A stretch of 64,000 bases of DNA from Flavobacteriaceae bacterium PS02336 (GTDB lineage: Bacteria; Bacteroidota; Bacteroidia; Flavobacteriales; Flavobacteriaceae), in contig JASCOF010000002.1 of assembly GCA_029960065.1 (NCBI GenBank), positions 558,001 to 622,000 on the forward strand. The letters run 5' to 3'. The notes below the pieces were generated by a model. The model did no database searches. It was not told where the DNA came from and was given only the letters and a program-made list of their open reading frames with translations. Below, one piece after another: positions 7,176 through 16,523 of the stretch. Every line of letters begins with the position of its first letter. Position 1 is the stretch's first letter. Position numbers and translations under genes: made by a program.

Positions 7176-9650
7176 TCACCCCTTATCCTTCTTCCCCCAC
7201 TTAATCTTCATTTTCCCCTCATTATCATAAGCAATCAAATGCAGCACAATCCCACGTTCTCGAACGGCTTTACGTTCTGCTTTAGTGGCGAGACTGGCAT
7301 CGTTTTTAGAATTTCGCAGCGGAATGGTAAGTGCGAGATTTGTGCCTCGGCCGAAAGAATAAATTCCGTCAATGTCGAAGTTTAAGACGCTGGAACTTAT
7401 GGTAAGTTTGTTCACGTCGATTTGTTCACCGCGAAGATTTAGAGAACCCGATAAATCACTGAAAGTAATATTTTCAACATCGCGAAGCGGAAAAGCAAAT
7501 TTGCCTATTTTCATAATCGGTTCAAAGTCGAGTAAAGCGCCTTGGCTGACAGTAAAATCTAATTTCCCTCGCATTGAATTCACAATTAAATCGCCTTTAC
7601 TGCTCATTAAACCGGTAACATTAGCATTGCTGCTTAATCGGCCTTTAATGTTTTTCGGACTGAAAGATTTGATTCCGAAATTATTGAAATATCTTAAAAA
7701 ACTCGCAATATCTACACGGTTTACCTGCGCTGTCGAACTAAAAATATATTGATTGCCGCTTGGCAGAATGGCGCCGTTAAACGAAATGCTGCCGCCAGAA
7801 GTCTGCAAAGTTCCGTTTTTGAGCAGTAATTTAGAATTCAGCATTTGCAAAGTTGCTTTGGTATTGGTTGCGGTAAGCGCGCCGTAAGTGATTTTATCTG
7901 CTTTTAGATTAACTACAGCCGTACATTTTTCGATTACCGATTTTAACTGATTCGTAAAATTGACATTCTGTTTTTTGACTGTTTTTTTATGAACCGTTTT
8001 CTGGCTTGGCGAATTCTTTAAAACGCCCAAAAATTGTTTCACATCAATATTCGGACAGTAAATATTCCAGTTTACGACCATTTTTTCGGGTGCGTCGTAA
8101 TACAGATTCAAGAAATTATCGATTTTTCCGTCAATTCGGATAATGTTGTTTTTGTGTTTATAGGCTATTTTTTTGATGTAAAGTGCCTGTTCTGTAAACG
8201 ATAATTGTACCGCGGTTTTTTCCGCATGAATGCTTTTCGGAAGATAATCAAATGTAGCATTATCAATATCTACCTCGCCCGTAATACGCGGTTTGTTGAT
8301 GTACAAATCGACAATGTCAAACTGAAATCTTAAATTGGCTTTGGCATGTCCGCTTTCAAAATGCAGGATTTTTTCGTTCGTCATTCCGTTGAGTTTCGAA
8401 ATGTCAAAATCGGCATTTACGATTCCAGTCGCAATCGGTTTTTCGAGATTATTAATAACGGCTTGTGAAATCGTGAGCGGAATTGTTTCGTATTCGGCTT
8501 TAAAATGGGTTAGAACTATAGCAGAATTTGGATCACTAAAACCTTCTTCGGGTTTAAAATTATTCGTAAAAATGCCTTTGAAACTGCAATTGGTAAACAA
8601 ACCGTCAGGAATTGTGAGTTCGTTATTTCGAATGTCGGCCTGAACCACAATTTTCGGATCGCCTTCGACATTGAGATCGCCTTTTATATCGCAGTTGACT
8701 TCAATTGGTTTTTTCAAATCAAACTGATTCAGTTTAGAACTAATGTTTCCAGATAATAAATTGGAAGCATTTCGCCATAAAATATTGGTTTCGATATTGA
8801 TCCCGAAAAGCGAATTCTGTTTTCCAATATTAAAGAAAGCTTTAATATCAAAAGCATCAGAACCAATTTTAAGTTTCTGTGTTTTGATGTTTATTTTTTG
8901 AGATGCTTCAGAATATGAAATATCAAAATTGCCTTCTAATAGTTTTTCTTTAGCAAAACTTCCGTGAACGGTATTAAAAGCGAGACTTTTTATTTTGGTT
9001 TTCAAATACAAATTGGTCTGCCAGTTTTCATCATCATAATCCACTTTTGAATCTAAAGAAGCTACATCAAAATCGAACAATTTATGTCCCAAATGATTGT
9101 CAATAATTACGTGAACATTGTTGAGGTTTACTTCATCAATTGTTGTTTCGGGTTTTTCATTATTCGATGCTGTTTTTTTCTTTTTTGGTTTAAAGATGTT
9201 TACATTCGAATAACCATTTTCGGCTTTATAAATGTAAATCTGAGCATCGTTAATCAATATTTTATGAATGTTGATTTCCTTTTGCAATAAACTTAAAATG
9301 TTTAAACGCGCTTCAATCTCTTTGGCTTTCAATAAAGTATGTTTGTGACTTTGCCATTGATTGTCTTTTATTTCTACATCATTTAAAGCCAAAGTGAAGT
9401 TCGGAAAACCAGTAAGAAACTTATAATGAAAATCCGTTACGTGAAATTGGCCGTTTATATTTTCATTGATTTTATGATTGACTTTAGCAATAATTTCGGC
9501 TTTATTCTGATTAAAGTAAATAGACAAAGCACCGCAGGCAAGCAGGAGCAAAGCAATCAAACCTAGAATAAAAAAACCAAAACGTTTGGCATATTTTTTA
9601 AAAGGTTCAGATTGAAGAAAGGTCTTTATTTGAAGTAAAGTTTGTGGCAT
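7176..9650 (-). CDS. AsmA-like envelope protein
   Basis: An 824-residue protein with one N-terminal membrane helix (about 22-46) and a long periplasmic beta-rich body. The start YFNQNKAEIIAKVNHKINENINGQFHVTDFHYKFLTGFPNFTLALNDVEIKD is the AsmA N-terminal signature. The C-terminal region (FPLRDVENITFSDLSGSLNLRGEQIDVNKLTISSSVLNFDIDGIYSFG) is the AsmA-2/DUF3971-like part. Members of this superfamily form bridge-like grooves implicated in phospholipid transport to the outer membrane; the exact cargo of this protein is unknown. The last residues AYDNEGKMKIKWGKKDKG are where the fragment at 5706-5755 shows similarity. It is not in an obvious operon. Confidence 0.85.
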   Translation of the reverse strand: MPQTLLQIKTFLQSEPFKKYAKRFGFFILGLIALLLLACGALSIYFNQNKAEIIAKVNHKINENINGQFHVTDFHYKFLTGFPNFTLALNDVEIKDNQWQSHKHTLLKAKEIEARLNILSLLQKEINIHKILINDAQIYIYKAENGYSNVNIFKPKKKKTASNNEKPETTIDEVNLNNVHVIIDNHLGHKLFDFDVASLDSKVDYDDENWQTNLYLKTKIKSLAFNTVHGSFAKEKLLEGNFDISYSEASQKINIKTQKLKIGSDAFDIKAFFNIGKQNSLFGINIETNILWRNASNLLSGNISSKLNQFDLKKPIEVNCDIKGDLNVEGDPKIVVQADIRNNELTIPDGLFTNCSFKGIFTNNFKPEEGFSDPNSAIVLTHFKAEYETIPLTISQAVINNLEKPIATGIVNADFDISKLNGMTNEKILHFESGHAKANLRFQFDIVDLYINKPRITGEVDIDNATFDYLPKSIHAEKTAVQLSFTEQALYIKKIAYKHKNNIIRIDGKIDNFLNLYYDAPEKMVVNWNIYCPNIDVKQFLGVLKNSPSQKTVHKKTVKKQNVNFTNQLKSVIEKCTAVVNLKADKITYGALTATNTKATLQMLNSKLLLKNGTLQTSGGSISFNGAILPSGNQYIFSSTAQVNRVDIASFLRYFNNFGIKSFSPKNIKGRLSSNANVTGLMSSKGDLIVNSMRGKLDFTVSQGALLDFEPIMKIGKFAFPLRDVENITFSDLSGSLNLRGEQIDVNKLTISSSVLNFDIDGIYSFGRGTNLALTIPLRNSKNDASLATKAERKAVRERGIVLHLIAYDNEGKMKIKWGKKDKG

Positions 9651-9893
9651 TTTAAATTAAATCTTTGGAGTATTAAAGATACTACAAAAAATATTAACAT
9701 TTTATTGGTTTGGTTTTCAATTGAATATGTCGTAAATTGAGATATAAAAAAGCTTTATACAGTTGATAATTAATGACAATACATTTATAATGAAAACTAA
9801 TTTAGTAATCGTGTTTGATTTGTTTTAAATTTTTAAATTTGTACTGTAGTTTGAAAGTCAATAATTCAAACATAATTTTAATCTTAATATATT

Positions 9894-10211
9894 ATGGCAT
9901 TAGCAATAACAGATGCTACTTTTGATGAAGTAGTTTTGAAATCAGATAAACCAGTAATGGTAGATTTTTGGGCAGCATGGTGTGGTCCTTGTAGAATGGT
10001 TGGTCCAATCATTGATCAATTAAGTGAGGAGTATGCTGGTAAAGTAGTTGTTGGTAAAGTAGATGTAGATGCTAACCAAGAATTTGCTGCAAAATACGGT
10101 GTGCGTAACATACCAACCGTTTTGGTGTTTCAAAATGGTGAAGTAGTAGGAAAACAAGTAGGAGTAGCTCCGAAACAAGCCTACGCAGATAGCTTAGACG
10201 CTTTATTGTAA
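9894..10211 (+). CDS. trxA: Thioredoxin
   Basis: A 105-residue classical thioredoxin, the cytoplasmic dithiol reductant regenerated by thioredoxin reductase. The active-site motif [10 protein letters not shown] is at about 26-35, preceded by the VMVDFWA strand, and the cis-proline region is NIPTVLVF. Length and motifs are standard. A TAAATTTG -7 element is at 9834-9841 with TTTG 16 bases further upstream, shorter spacing than usual. Downstream is a compact terminator, so the gene is monocistronic. Confidence 0.97.
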   Translation: MALAITDATFDEVVLKSDKPVMVDFWAAWCGPCRMVGPIIDQLSEEYAGKVVVGKVDVDANQEFAAKYGVRNIPTVLVFQNGEVVGKQVGVAPKQAYADSLDALL

Positions 10212-10234
10212 TCTTTTTAAGTTACAATTGATAT

Positions 10235-10267
10235 AAAAAAGGCTTCCGTAATTGGAAGCCTTTTTTA
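10235..10267. terminator. Terminator between trxA and the M61 gene
   Basis: AAAAAAGGCTTCC GTAATT GGAAGCCTTTTTT, symmetrical A and T runs, serving convergent genes. Confidence 0.9.
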
Positions 10268-10287
10268 TTTGAAACCTATTGAAATCC

Positions 10288-11868
10288 TTAAAAATTAAAG
10301 ATCGATTTTCTAATTTCCAATTGTAGTTTTGTCGCTTTTGGAAGTTCGCTTATGGTATAGCTTTTCGCTGTAAACTTATCGCTTTTTGCTTCTGTTTGTA
10401 CTGGCGTCAGATCAATTTGAAGTCCTCCGTATTTAAGGTACTTTTGATAATCGATTTCTTTTACCGTGTTTACGTACGTTTTTATTTCTTCTAATGATTT
10501 TCCTGAAGCTTGTTCGGCAGCAGACCAAAATTCTTCTTCGGTAAAACCTCTTTGCTTTTTCTCAAAATATTCATTGTACAGAAAACGCATAACATCATCC
10601 AGCGATTTTTTATTTGCTGTATTATTTCTGATTTCTAAATCCAATAACAAACCAATTGTTGGTCCTTTATCGTAATACGAAATAGTAGTTTGTTTGGCAT
10701 TGCTTTCATTATTAAAGAAGTTCGACCAGATATCAAAACTAGATTGTGCCAGCGACATATGTCTGCATCCTTCTTCATTTTCGTATTTTTTAATAGAACC
10801 AGAAAGATATTGCAGTGCATCTTTTCCTTCCATTAATCCCGCTTTTACCATAATAATATATTCGTAGTAAACCGTAAAACCTTCAGAAAACCAAAGCATT
10901 GTGGTATAGTTTTCTTTACTGTAATCAAAAGGACCTAATTCTATCGGGCGAATTGCTTTTACATTATAAAGATGAAAATATTCATGCGTTACAAAATTCA
11001 TAAAATCCAGATAATCTCTTCTTGACTTAGAATCGAAAGAGCCTTTTGTAAAAATGGCCTGCGAGTTCCAGTGTTCTAGACCGCCGCCGCCGGCTTCCAT
11101 CATAATGTAACTGTAGTTTTCATAAGGCACTTTTTTCATAATTGAAGTTGTGGCACTCATGATTTTTTTTAAATCAGAAACAAATTTTTCTTCTTCAAGT
11201 CCCTGTGGTGTAGCAACTCCCAATGAATATTTTTTGCCTTCATTTTCAAATTCGATAGTTTTTTGATTTCCAATGTAAATTGGACTGTCATAAAAAACAT
11301 CAATATCTTTAGCATAAAAACTGTTTTTTGAAGGATCAACAGCAGTAAGTCCAGTCGAAATTTTAGTCCATTTTGAAGGTTTGTTAACCGTTAATGTAAC
11401 AGGATTATTGATGTGGTTTTCAACATGCATAAAAATGGTATTGGGCATTAAAAAGGCCTTTTCTGCATCTACGTAAGATTCTGCAACCGATTTTTTATTG
11501 GCAAAAACACGATATTTTACACTGATTTTTGAGGCAGATCCGTTTTCTATTGTCCAATTATTTTTAGTCGATTTTTTCCATTTAATCTTTTGATTTTTTT
11601 CATCGGTTACCTCAAAATCGATAATATATCTTGGGGTATTTAAAATCAAATAATAACCTGGAGTCCATACGGGAAGAATTAAATTTGTTTTTTTTGAAGG
11701 AAGGTTTTCAAAGTTTAAAACTACTTCGACATAATGCGACTGAGAATCTTCAAAAGAAACAGAATAATTCACTTTTATCGTTTCGTTATCTAGTTTGTTT
11801 GTCGCTGTACAGATAAAAAAAGTGTTTAAAAGCAGTACGCAATAGCATAATTTTAGTGCTTTTGTCAT
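10288..11868 (-). CDS. M61-family metallopeptidase lacking the PDZ end
   Basis: A 526-residue secreted peptidase with signal peptide (about 1-20). The M61 N-terminal beta domain (VPVWTPGYYLILNTPRYIIDFEV) is followed by the zinc motif HEYFHLYNVKAIRP at about 300 and the glutamate of LWFSEGFTVYYEY about 30-35 residues later. M61 glycyl-aminopeptidase-like enzymes usually continue past a YAGLxI-type segment into a PDZ domain; here LKYGGLQIDLTPVQTE is present but the protein ends about 45 residues later, so the PDZ domain is missing or reduced. No frameshift was evident. It is a single-gene unit with a terminator immediately downstream. Substrate unknown. Confidence 0.85.
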   Translation of the reverse strand: MTKALKLCYCVLLLNTFFICTATNKLDNETIKVNYSVSFEDSQSHYVEVVLNFENLPSKKTNLILPVWTPGYYLILNTPRYIIDFEVTDEKNQKIKWKKSTKNNWTIENGSASKISVKYRVFANKKSVAESYVDAEKAFLMPNTIFMHVENHINNPVTLTVNKPSKWTKISTGLTAVDPSKNSFYAKDIDVFYDSPIYIGNQKTIEFENEGKKYSLGVATPQGLEEEKFVSDLKKIMSATTSIMKKVPYENYSYIMMEAGGGGLEHWNSQAIFTKGSFDSKSRRDYLDFMNFVTHEYFHLYNVKAIRPIELGPFDYSKENYTTMLWFSEGFTVYYEYIIMVKAGLMEGKDALQYLSGSIKKYENEEGCRHMSLAQSSFDIWSNFFNNESNAKQTTISYYDKGPTIGLLLDLEIRNNTANKKSLDDVMRFLYNEYFEKKQRGFTEEEFWSAAEQASGKSLEEIKTYVNTVKEIDYQKYLKYGGLQIDLTPVQTEAKSDKFTAKSYTISELPKATKLQLEIRKSIFNF

Positions 11869-12029
11869 TATTTAAAGTTTTTAAGTTTAGATTTGTTTCT
11901 GGTAACTATTTTAAATTGTGAACGATACGTTAATCGCAACGATTTTATTAATTGAATAGAAAAATATAAAAAATCTAAAGATATAAGAAGAAGTTTTGAA
12001 GAAAGTTTAAAGAAATATCGGAATCTGCT

Positions 12030-14111
12030 TTATAAAGGTGAAATTATCGTAATTGTCGTGCCAATATTTGGTGTAGAACAAACTGTAATTTTACAATGAA
12101 TAGCCGTTGCAAGATCTCGAATTAAATGCAATCCTAATCCAGATTTGATTCCGATTACTGTCGAGTCGTCATAAAGTGCTTTGAATTTTTCCTGACTGCC
12201 GCCCGGACCATTATCGGTTATAGATAAAAAGATTTGATCGTTTTCTTTTTTTGCTTTCCAGATAATTTGAGGATTTTCTTTTTTGTCGAGAACTTTTATG
12301 GCGTTTCCAGTTAAATTTCGAATAATGGTTTTTAAATAGTTTTTATCCGTATTTAAAATTAGGTTTTCTGGATTTTCAAATGAAATCGAAATGTTTTCAT
12401 ATTGTTCAAAATGCTTTTGCGTTTCATCAAAGATTTTTTCAACCGAGATTCTTTTAAAGTGCGGTTTAAAGTTTTCCATCTGCCCTTTACTCCACAGCAA
12501 AATATCTTCCATAGAAGTCAGTAAATTTTCTGCTCCCGAAATTACTTTGCTCTGCATTCTTGAAGCCATTTCTTCATCAATCATTTCGGGATTTTCTTTT
12601 TGAAGATGCAGAAAGTGAATCAAATTTGCAACTGGACTTCGCAAATCATGATTTAAAATACTGAAAAATCGGGCTTTAATTTTATTGGCTTCGTCCAATT
12701 CTTGATTTAAAGCTTGGAGTTTCAAATTGGTTTTTTGCCTGTTCTGATTTTGTTTGAATAATAATAATCCGATAATGCAAACCAGAGTAATTCCGCATAT
12801 TAAAAAAATACGCAGTTGGTTAGCATCTTCAATTTGGATGTTTTTGATGGTATTTTCAGAGGAAAGATTTTTGATTTTCTGCTGCTTGGTTTTGTTTTGA
12901 TAACGAGCTTCAGCATTGGCAATACTCTGTTTAGCAGATTCCTGCATCATTTCGTCATTGTACTTGCTGTAGATTTCGTTGTAATAATAGGCTTCTTCCC
13001 ATTTCTGGAGAGCGGCGTAACTTTCGGACAGTTTTTTATTAATCAGCACAAAGTTTTCTTTGTCGTAAGTCAAGGCATTTTTTGAAGCTTTTTTTAAGGT
13101 TTCAATTGCTCCTATGTAATCTCTTTTGTCGTACAAAACCCGTCCCATAATGGCGTTGGCTTCCATCAAGATTTCGTCATCTGTTGATTTTTCTCCATAT
13201 AAAACTGCTTTTTGCGCATATCTGTAAGCTGTATTTATTTCTTTTTGATCAGCATAAAATTTAGACATGCTTTGATTGGCAAAACTTAAATTAAGAAACA
13301 AAGAATCTTTTTTTGAAGGATACGTATAAGTGAGTTTGTAATATTTTTGAATGCTGTCGAGGTTTTTTTTACCTGCAAAACACTGCATGTAATAATTACA
13401 TGAAAAAGCAGCAATATAAGGAGAGGTTTTTATGTATGGCTGTGCATCGTTTAAATATTCTATCGCTTTGTCAAATTGTTTCATTTTGATGTAAGCGCTG
13501 GCAATTTGACAATAAGAAACACCAATGTTTTCGGTGTTTTCAATAGCCTGAGGGAGTTGTTTTTTATAATTGATGGCTTTTAATTGATAACCAATAAAGG
13601 TTTCATATTCAGAACGATATAGGTGATATTCTCCCAGACTTCCATAGAGAGTAGCTTTTGTTTTTGAGCTTTTTGTGGTGTCTAAAATGCTCTTCATTTT
13701 GTCTGCCAATTCTTTACCTTTTGAAATTTCATTCAAAGAATAATAAATATAATTGAGGCGCATTAAACTTGAACTATAAGTTTCTAAGTCGTTAGATTGC
13801 TGCGCATATTTTATAGATTCATTATAATTGGCTAATGCTCTTCTGTATTGGTTGTTGCTAAATTCGAAAGCAGTACCTTTCTGAAGATAAAATCTACCTA
13901 AATAGAGTGGATGATTTTTGGAAAGTTCAATTCCTTTTTGTGCGGCGATTATTAATTTGGGATAATCTTCTATAGCTAAAAGTTCATCCGAATAATTATA
14001 CCATTTTTCTAATTTTTCGTCTATAGTTTTAAAACGAGCCAAATTAGGTTCCTGCTGCGCAAAAGCATTGCAGCTTAAAAATACTAAAAGCAGGAAATAG
14101 AGTTTTTTCAT
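12030..14111 (-). CDS. TPR sensor histidine kinase
   Basis: A 693-residue protein: signal peptide (to AFA about 18), a long region of TPR repeats (about 30-390) facing the periplasm, a single membrane helix (about 435-455, LRIFLICGITLVCIIGLLLF), a coiled linker, and a cytoplasmic kinase. The phosphoacceptor is His in NHDLRSPVANLIHFLHL; the N box is NLTGNAIKV and the G box DNGPGG plus GLGLHLIRDL. Signal unknown. The stop-side of the partner regulator overlaps this start by four bases (14108-14111), so both are made from one transcript, regulator first. Confidence 0.92.
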   Translation of the reverse strand: MKKLYFLLLVFLSCNAFAQQEPNLARFKTIDEKLEKWYNYSDELLAIEDYPKLIIAAQKGIELSKNHPLYLGRFYLQKGTAFEFSNNQYRRALANYNESIKYAQQSNDLETYSSSLMRLNYIYYSLNEISKGKELADKMKSILDTTKSSKTKATLYGSLGEYHLYRSEYETFIGYQLKAINYKKQLPQAIENTENIGVSYCQIASAYIKMKQFDKAIEYLNDAQPYIKTSPYIAAFSCNYYMQCFAGKKNLDSIQKYYKLTYTYPSKKDSLFLNLSFANQSMSKFYADQKEINTAYRYAQKAVLYGEKSTDDEILMEANAIMGRVLYDKRDYIGAIETLKKASKNALTYDKENFVLINKKLSESYAALQKWEEAYYYNEIYSKYNDEMMQESAKQSIANAEARYQNKTKQQKIKNLSSENTIKNIQIEDANQLRIFLICGITLVCIIGLLLFKQNQNRQKTNLKLQALNQELDEANKIKARFFSILNHDLRSPVANLIHFLHLQKENPEMIDEEMASRMQSKVISGAENLLTSMEDILLWSKGQMENFKPHFKRISVEKIFDETQKHFEQYENISISFENPENLILNTDKNYLKTIIRNLTGNAIKVLDKKENPQIIWKAKKENDQIFLSITDNGPGGSQEKFKALYDDSTVIGIKSGLGLHLIRDLATAIHCKITVCSTPNIGTTITIISPL

Positions 14112-14815
14112 GCCATGAAGTTTAAGTTTTCCTTATAACTTCTCCCAATCGGAATTATGGCATTATTATTCAAAATAATTTCATTTGAATTGATCTTTTG
14201 AACATATTGTTTCTGTACGGCATAACTTCTGTGAATGCGGACAAAAGATTGAAAATGATTTTCCTTCAAAAGGTTTCCGATACTTGCCAGAACACAGTGT
14301 CTTTTTCTTTCTGTAACCACCAGAGTATAATCTTTTAAAGCTTCGAGATATAAGATTTCATGAAGTTTTACTTTGGTTTGTTCGTGCCCTTCTTTTATAT
14401 AAATAGTATCACCGCCAATGCTGGCTTCAAACAATAAAGCTTTCAATTTGATTTCCATAAACTCCTCAATTCGATTTATGGTTTGTGTAAAACGATCCAA
14501 TTTTAAAGGTTTTACAATAAAATCAAGTGTTTCAATTTGAAAACTTTCTACGGCATGTTCAGGATGTGCGGTTATAAAAACACAGACCGGAATTTCTAAA
14601 GTCTGTTTTCTAAATTCAATTCCGTTTAAGTCCGGCATATCAATATCCAGAAATAAGATATCCACTTTTTCTTTTTCCAAAAAAGAGAGCGCTTCTTCAG
14701 CCGATTCAAAAACGCCTAAAATATCTAAAACTGGAAATTTCTTAGCATAAGAAACTGCGGTAAGTCTGTCAATTTCGTCATCATCAACAATAATACAAGT
14801 GTATTTTTTCATCAT
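14108..14815 (-). CDS. LytTR-family response regulator
   Basis: A 235-residue two-domain regulator. The receiver has the acidic pocket IIVDDDEID (about 8-16), phosphorylated Asp in LFLDIDMPDLNG (about 55) and Lys in IVKPLKLD. The C-terminal LytTR DNA-binding domain spans about 135-235 (IYLEALKDYTLVV, SFVRIHRSYAVQKQYVQKI). It is the cognate partner of the overlapping TPR histidine kinase. Targets cannot be named; the divergent lipoprotein genes at 15011 and 15586 are neighbours and possible candidates by position only. Confidence 0.93.
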   Translation of the reverse strand: MMKKYTCIIVDDDEIDRLTAVSYAKKFPVLDILGVFESAEEALSFLEKEKVDILFLDIDMPDLNGIEFRKQTLEIPVCVFITAHPEHAVESFQIETLDFIVKPLKLDRFTQTINRIEEFMEIKLKALLFEASIGGDTIYIKEGHEQTKVKLHEILYLEALKDYTLVVTERKRHCVLASIGNLLKENHFQSFVRIHRSYAVQKQYVQKINSNEIILNNNAIIPIGRSYKENLNFMA

Positions 14816-15010
14816 TCAAACTTAATTTATGTCGTCTGTCTATTTAAAATGTTGTTCGTCTATTGGCTGTTTTTAGCTTGAATTTATTGGCGCAAATTTG
14901 TTTCGTCAATCAGTCACAAGAACAAAAAAGGATCTCAGTGATTGTTGCAAAAATAAAGCTATTGAATTAATAAAGAGTTATTTAATTAAAATTTTAAACC
15001 AAAAAATGTT

Positions 15011-15532
15011 ATGAATTTTTCAAAAACCATTATTACAATTTTTTTATTAGCCATTACTGCAATTTCATGCAGCGGGGATGACGGAGCAAATGGGGCAGAT
15101 GGCGCAGCAGGAACAGCCAATGTTATCTACAGTGCCTGGATAACAGCTCCGGGAGCAGTTGCAGAAACTATAGATGGAACTTCAGGATTATCTACTACAA
15201 TTAATGCTCCAGAACTATCAGCTGATATTTTGGCAAAAGGAACTATTCTTGTTTATATGTCTTTTAGTAGCAGCATTTATCAATTGCCTTATACTTCAAC
15301 AGCGGGCGGATTTGCAAATACAATAACTGCTATTTCAAGTACGCAGAAAATTAAACTTTTCAGGTTTAAACATGCTGCAGACGGAACAACAGTATCGCTT
15401 CCAACCTCATTGAGCTGGAGATATATCTTGATTCCAGGAGGCGTTCAGGCGGCAACTGCCAAAACCGCTAAAGTGGATTATTCTAAAATGAGCTACGAAG
15501 AAGTTTGTGCCCAATTTAATATTCAACCATAA
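15011..15532 (+). CDS. Lipoprotein with short collagen-like start
   Basis: A 173-residue lipoprotein: lipobox ISC (Cys about 20), then a G-x-y stretch GDDGANGADGAAGTAN typical of flavobacterial surface lipoproteins that begin with collagen-like triplets. The rest is beta-rich and small-residue-rich (VIYSAWITAPG, TILVYMSFSSSIYQLPY), ending MSYEEVCAQFNIQP. No enzyme motif. It is followed after 53 bases by another lipoprotein on the same strand, and lies divergent from the LytTR/kinase pair. Confidence 0.75.
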   Translation: MNFSKTIITIFLLAITAISCSGDDGANGADGAAGTANVIYSAWITAPGAVAETIDGTSGLSTTINAPELSADILAKGTILVYMSFSSSIYQLPYTSTAGGFANTITAISSTQKIKLFRFKHAADGTTVSLPTSLSWRYILIPGGVQAATAKTAKVDYSKMSYEEVCAQFNIQP

Positions 15533-15585
15533 TTTCAAAAATAAAAACAATCCAATTAAACCAAATAAAACCAATAATAAATAAG

Positions 15586-16167
15586 ATGAGAGCTTTTAAA
15601 ACCATTTTTACTATTTTATTAACTGCCGCTTTAGCCATTTCCTGTAGCAGTGATGATAAAGATAATACACCAAAATTTGAAACCGAAAATCCGTTAGCGG
15701 CTTACTATACAACAACAGGTTTTAGTTCTGTAAGTAACTTTATTAATTCTGGCGATTATGAATTCGGATTGGCATTTACGCCAACTGTAAAAGGAAAAAT
15801 AAAGGCGATTACGCTAAAACTGCCCGCGACGAATCCGACAGTCCGTGTAACGATCTGGGACTATACTGCTAAAACAGTATTGCGTTCGGAGACTTTAAAT
15901 GTTGCAACAGCTGATGTTGAGGTGAAGAAAGAAATCAGCGAATTATCTTTAGACAAAGACAAAAAATACATGATTACCATGAACTCAAATGATTGGTACA
16001 AAAAAAATAAATCAGATCTTACCAATGCAACTTATCCAGTAGTTGCCGGAAACATTACAATTAATGAATATAGATGGATAAGCGGAACAGGACAAATTTT
16101 CCCAACTAACGTTTCTTCGAACTACAATGCAGGTGATTTAAGTTTTGATTTTCAACAAACAGAATAA
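15586..16167 (+). CDS. Lipoprotein, DUF4082-like
   Basis: A 193-residue lipoprotein with lipobox ISCSSDD (Cys about 20). The body (EFGLAFTPTVKGKIKAITLKLPATNPTVRVTIWDYTAKTVLRSETL, then DKDKKYMITMNSNDWYKK) has the pattern of the DUF4082 beta-sandwich, usually part of cell-surface proteins; the family call is by pattern recognition only. Likely co-transcribed with the lipoprotein 53 bases upstream, and followed by a terminator. Confidence 0.65.
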   Translation: MRAFKTIFTILLTAALAISCSSDDKDNTPKFETENPLAAYYTTTGFSSVSNFINSGDYEFGLAFTPTVKGKIKAITLKLPATNPTVRVTIWDYTAKTVLRSETLNVATADVEVKKEISELSLDKDKKYMITMNSNDWYKKNKSDLTNATYPVVAGNITINEYRWISGTGQIFPTNVSSNYNAGDLSFDFQQTE

Positions 16168-16200
16168 TTCTTTTTTTGGATAGCTTTGAATTAGTAAAGA

Positions 16201-16229
16201 AAAAGGTTTGACAACAGTCAAGCCTTTTT
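16201..16229 (+). terminator. Terminator of the two-lipoprotein unit
   Basis: AAAAGGTTTGAC AACA GTCAAGCCTTTTT, 33 bases after the stop. Confidence 0.8.
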
Positions 16230-16333
16230 CGTTTTAGCAGAGTAAAAGAAATGCTTTCAAAAGTAAAAACAGCCTTTGTTTAAGCTTCAGCGAAGCGAAA
16301 TATTTATAGCAAAGAATAAACGTTTACAATTTA

Positions 16334-16448
16334 AAGCTCCATAGGAGCGGCATAATTTTTCCAATCTATATTATATTTCGCTCCGTTGGAGCTTTTTTTC
16401 ATTTGTCTTATTGAAATTCTATAAATATTTTACCCCGCTGGGGTTTTA
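16334..16448. repeat. Intergenic GCTCC palindrome and CCCCGCTGGGG hairpin
   Basis: The 356-base gap 16168-16523 holds a long-loop inverted repeat AAAGCTCC...GGAGCTTT with internal TAGGAGCGG/CGCTCC arms, and about 40 bases later a short hairpin CCCCGCTGGGG. Such short hairpins with plain-language-like spacing recur near 29817 (TCCGAAGGA, CGGGATTTTAATCCCGG) and 36290-36400 (GGATTAAAATCC, GGATGGATTTTAATCCATC). Confidence 0.6.
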
Positions 16449-16480
16449 CTAAAAAAAGTTTTATGAGTATTTCATGCAGA

Positions 16481-16512
16481 AAAAGAAGCTGTCTATGAGA
16501 CAGCCTCTTTTC
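16481..16512 (-). terminator. Terminator of the zinc-locus unit
   Basis: GCTGTCT ATG AGACAGC stem flanked by A-rich and T-rich runs, 12 bases beyond the stop of the last gene of the minus-strand cluster. Confidence 0.8.
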
Positions 16513-16523
16513 TAAAAATTCAA

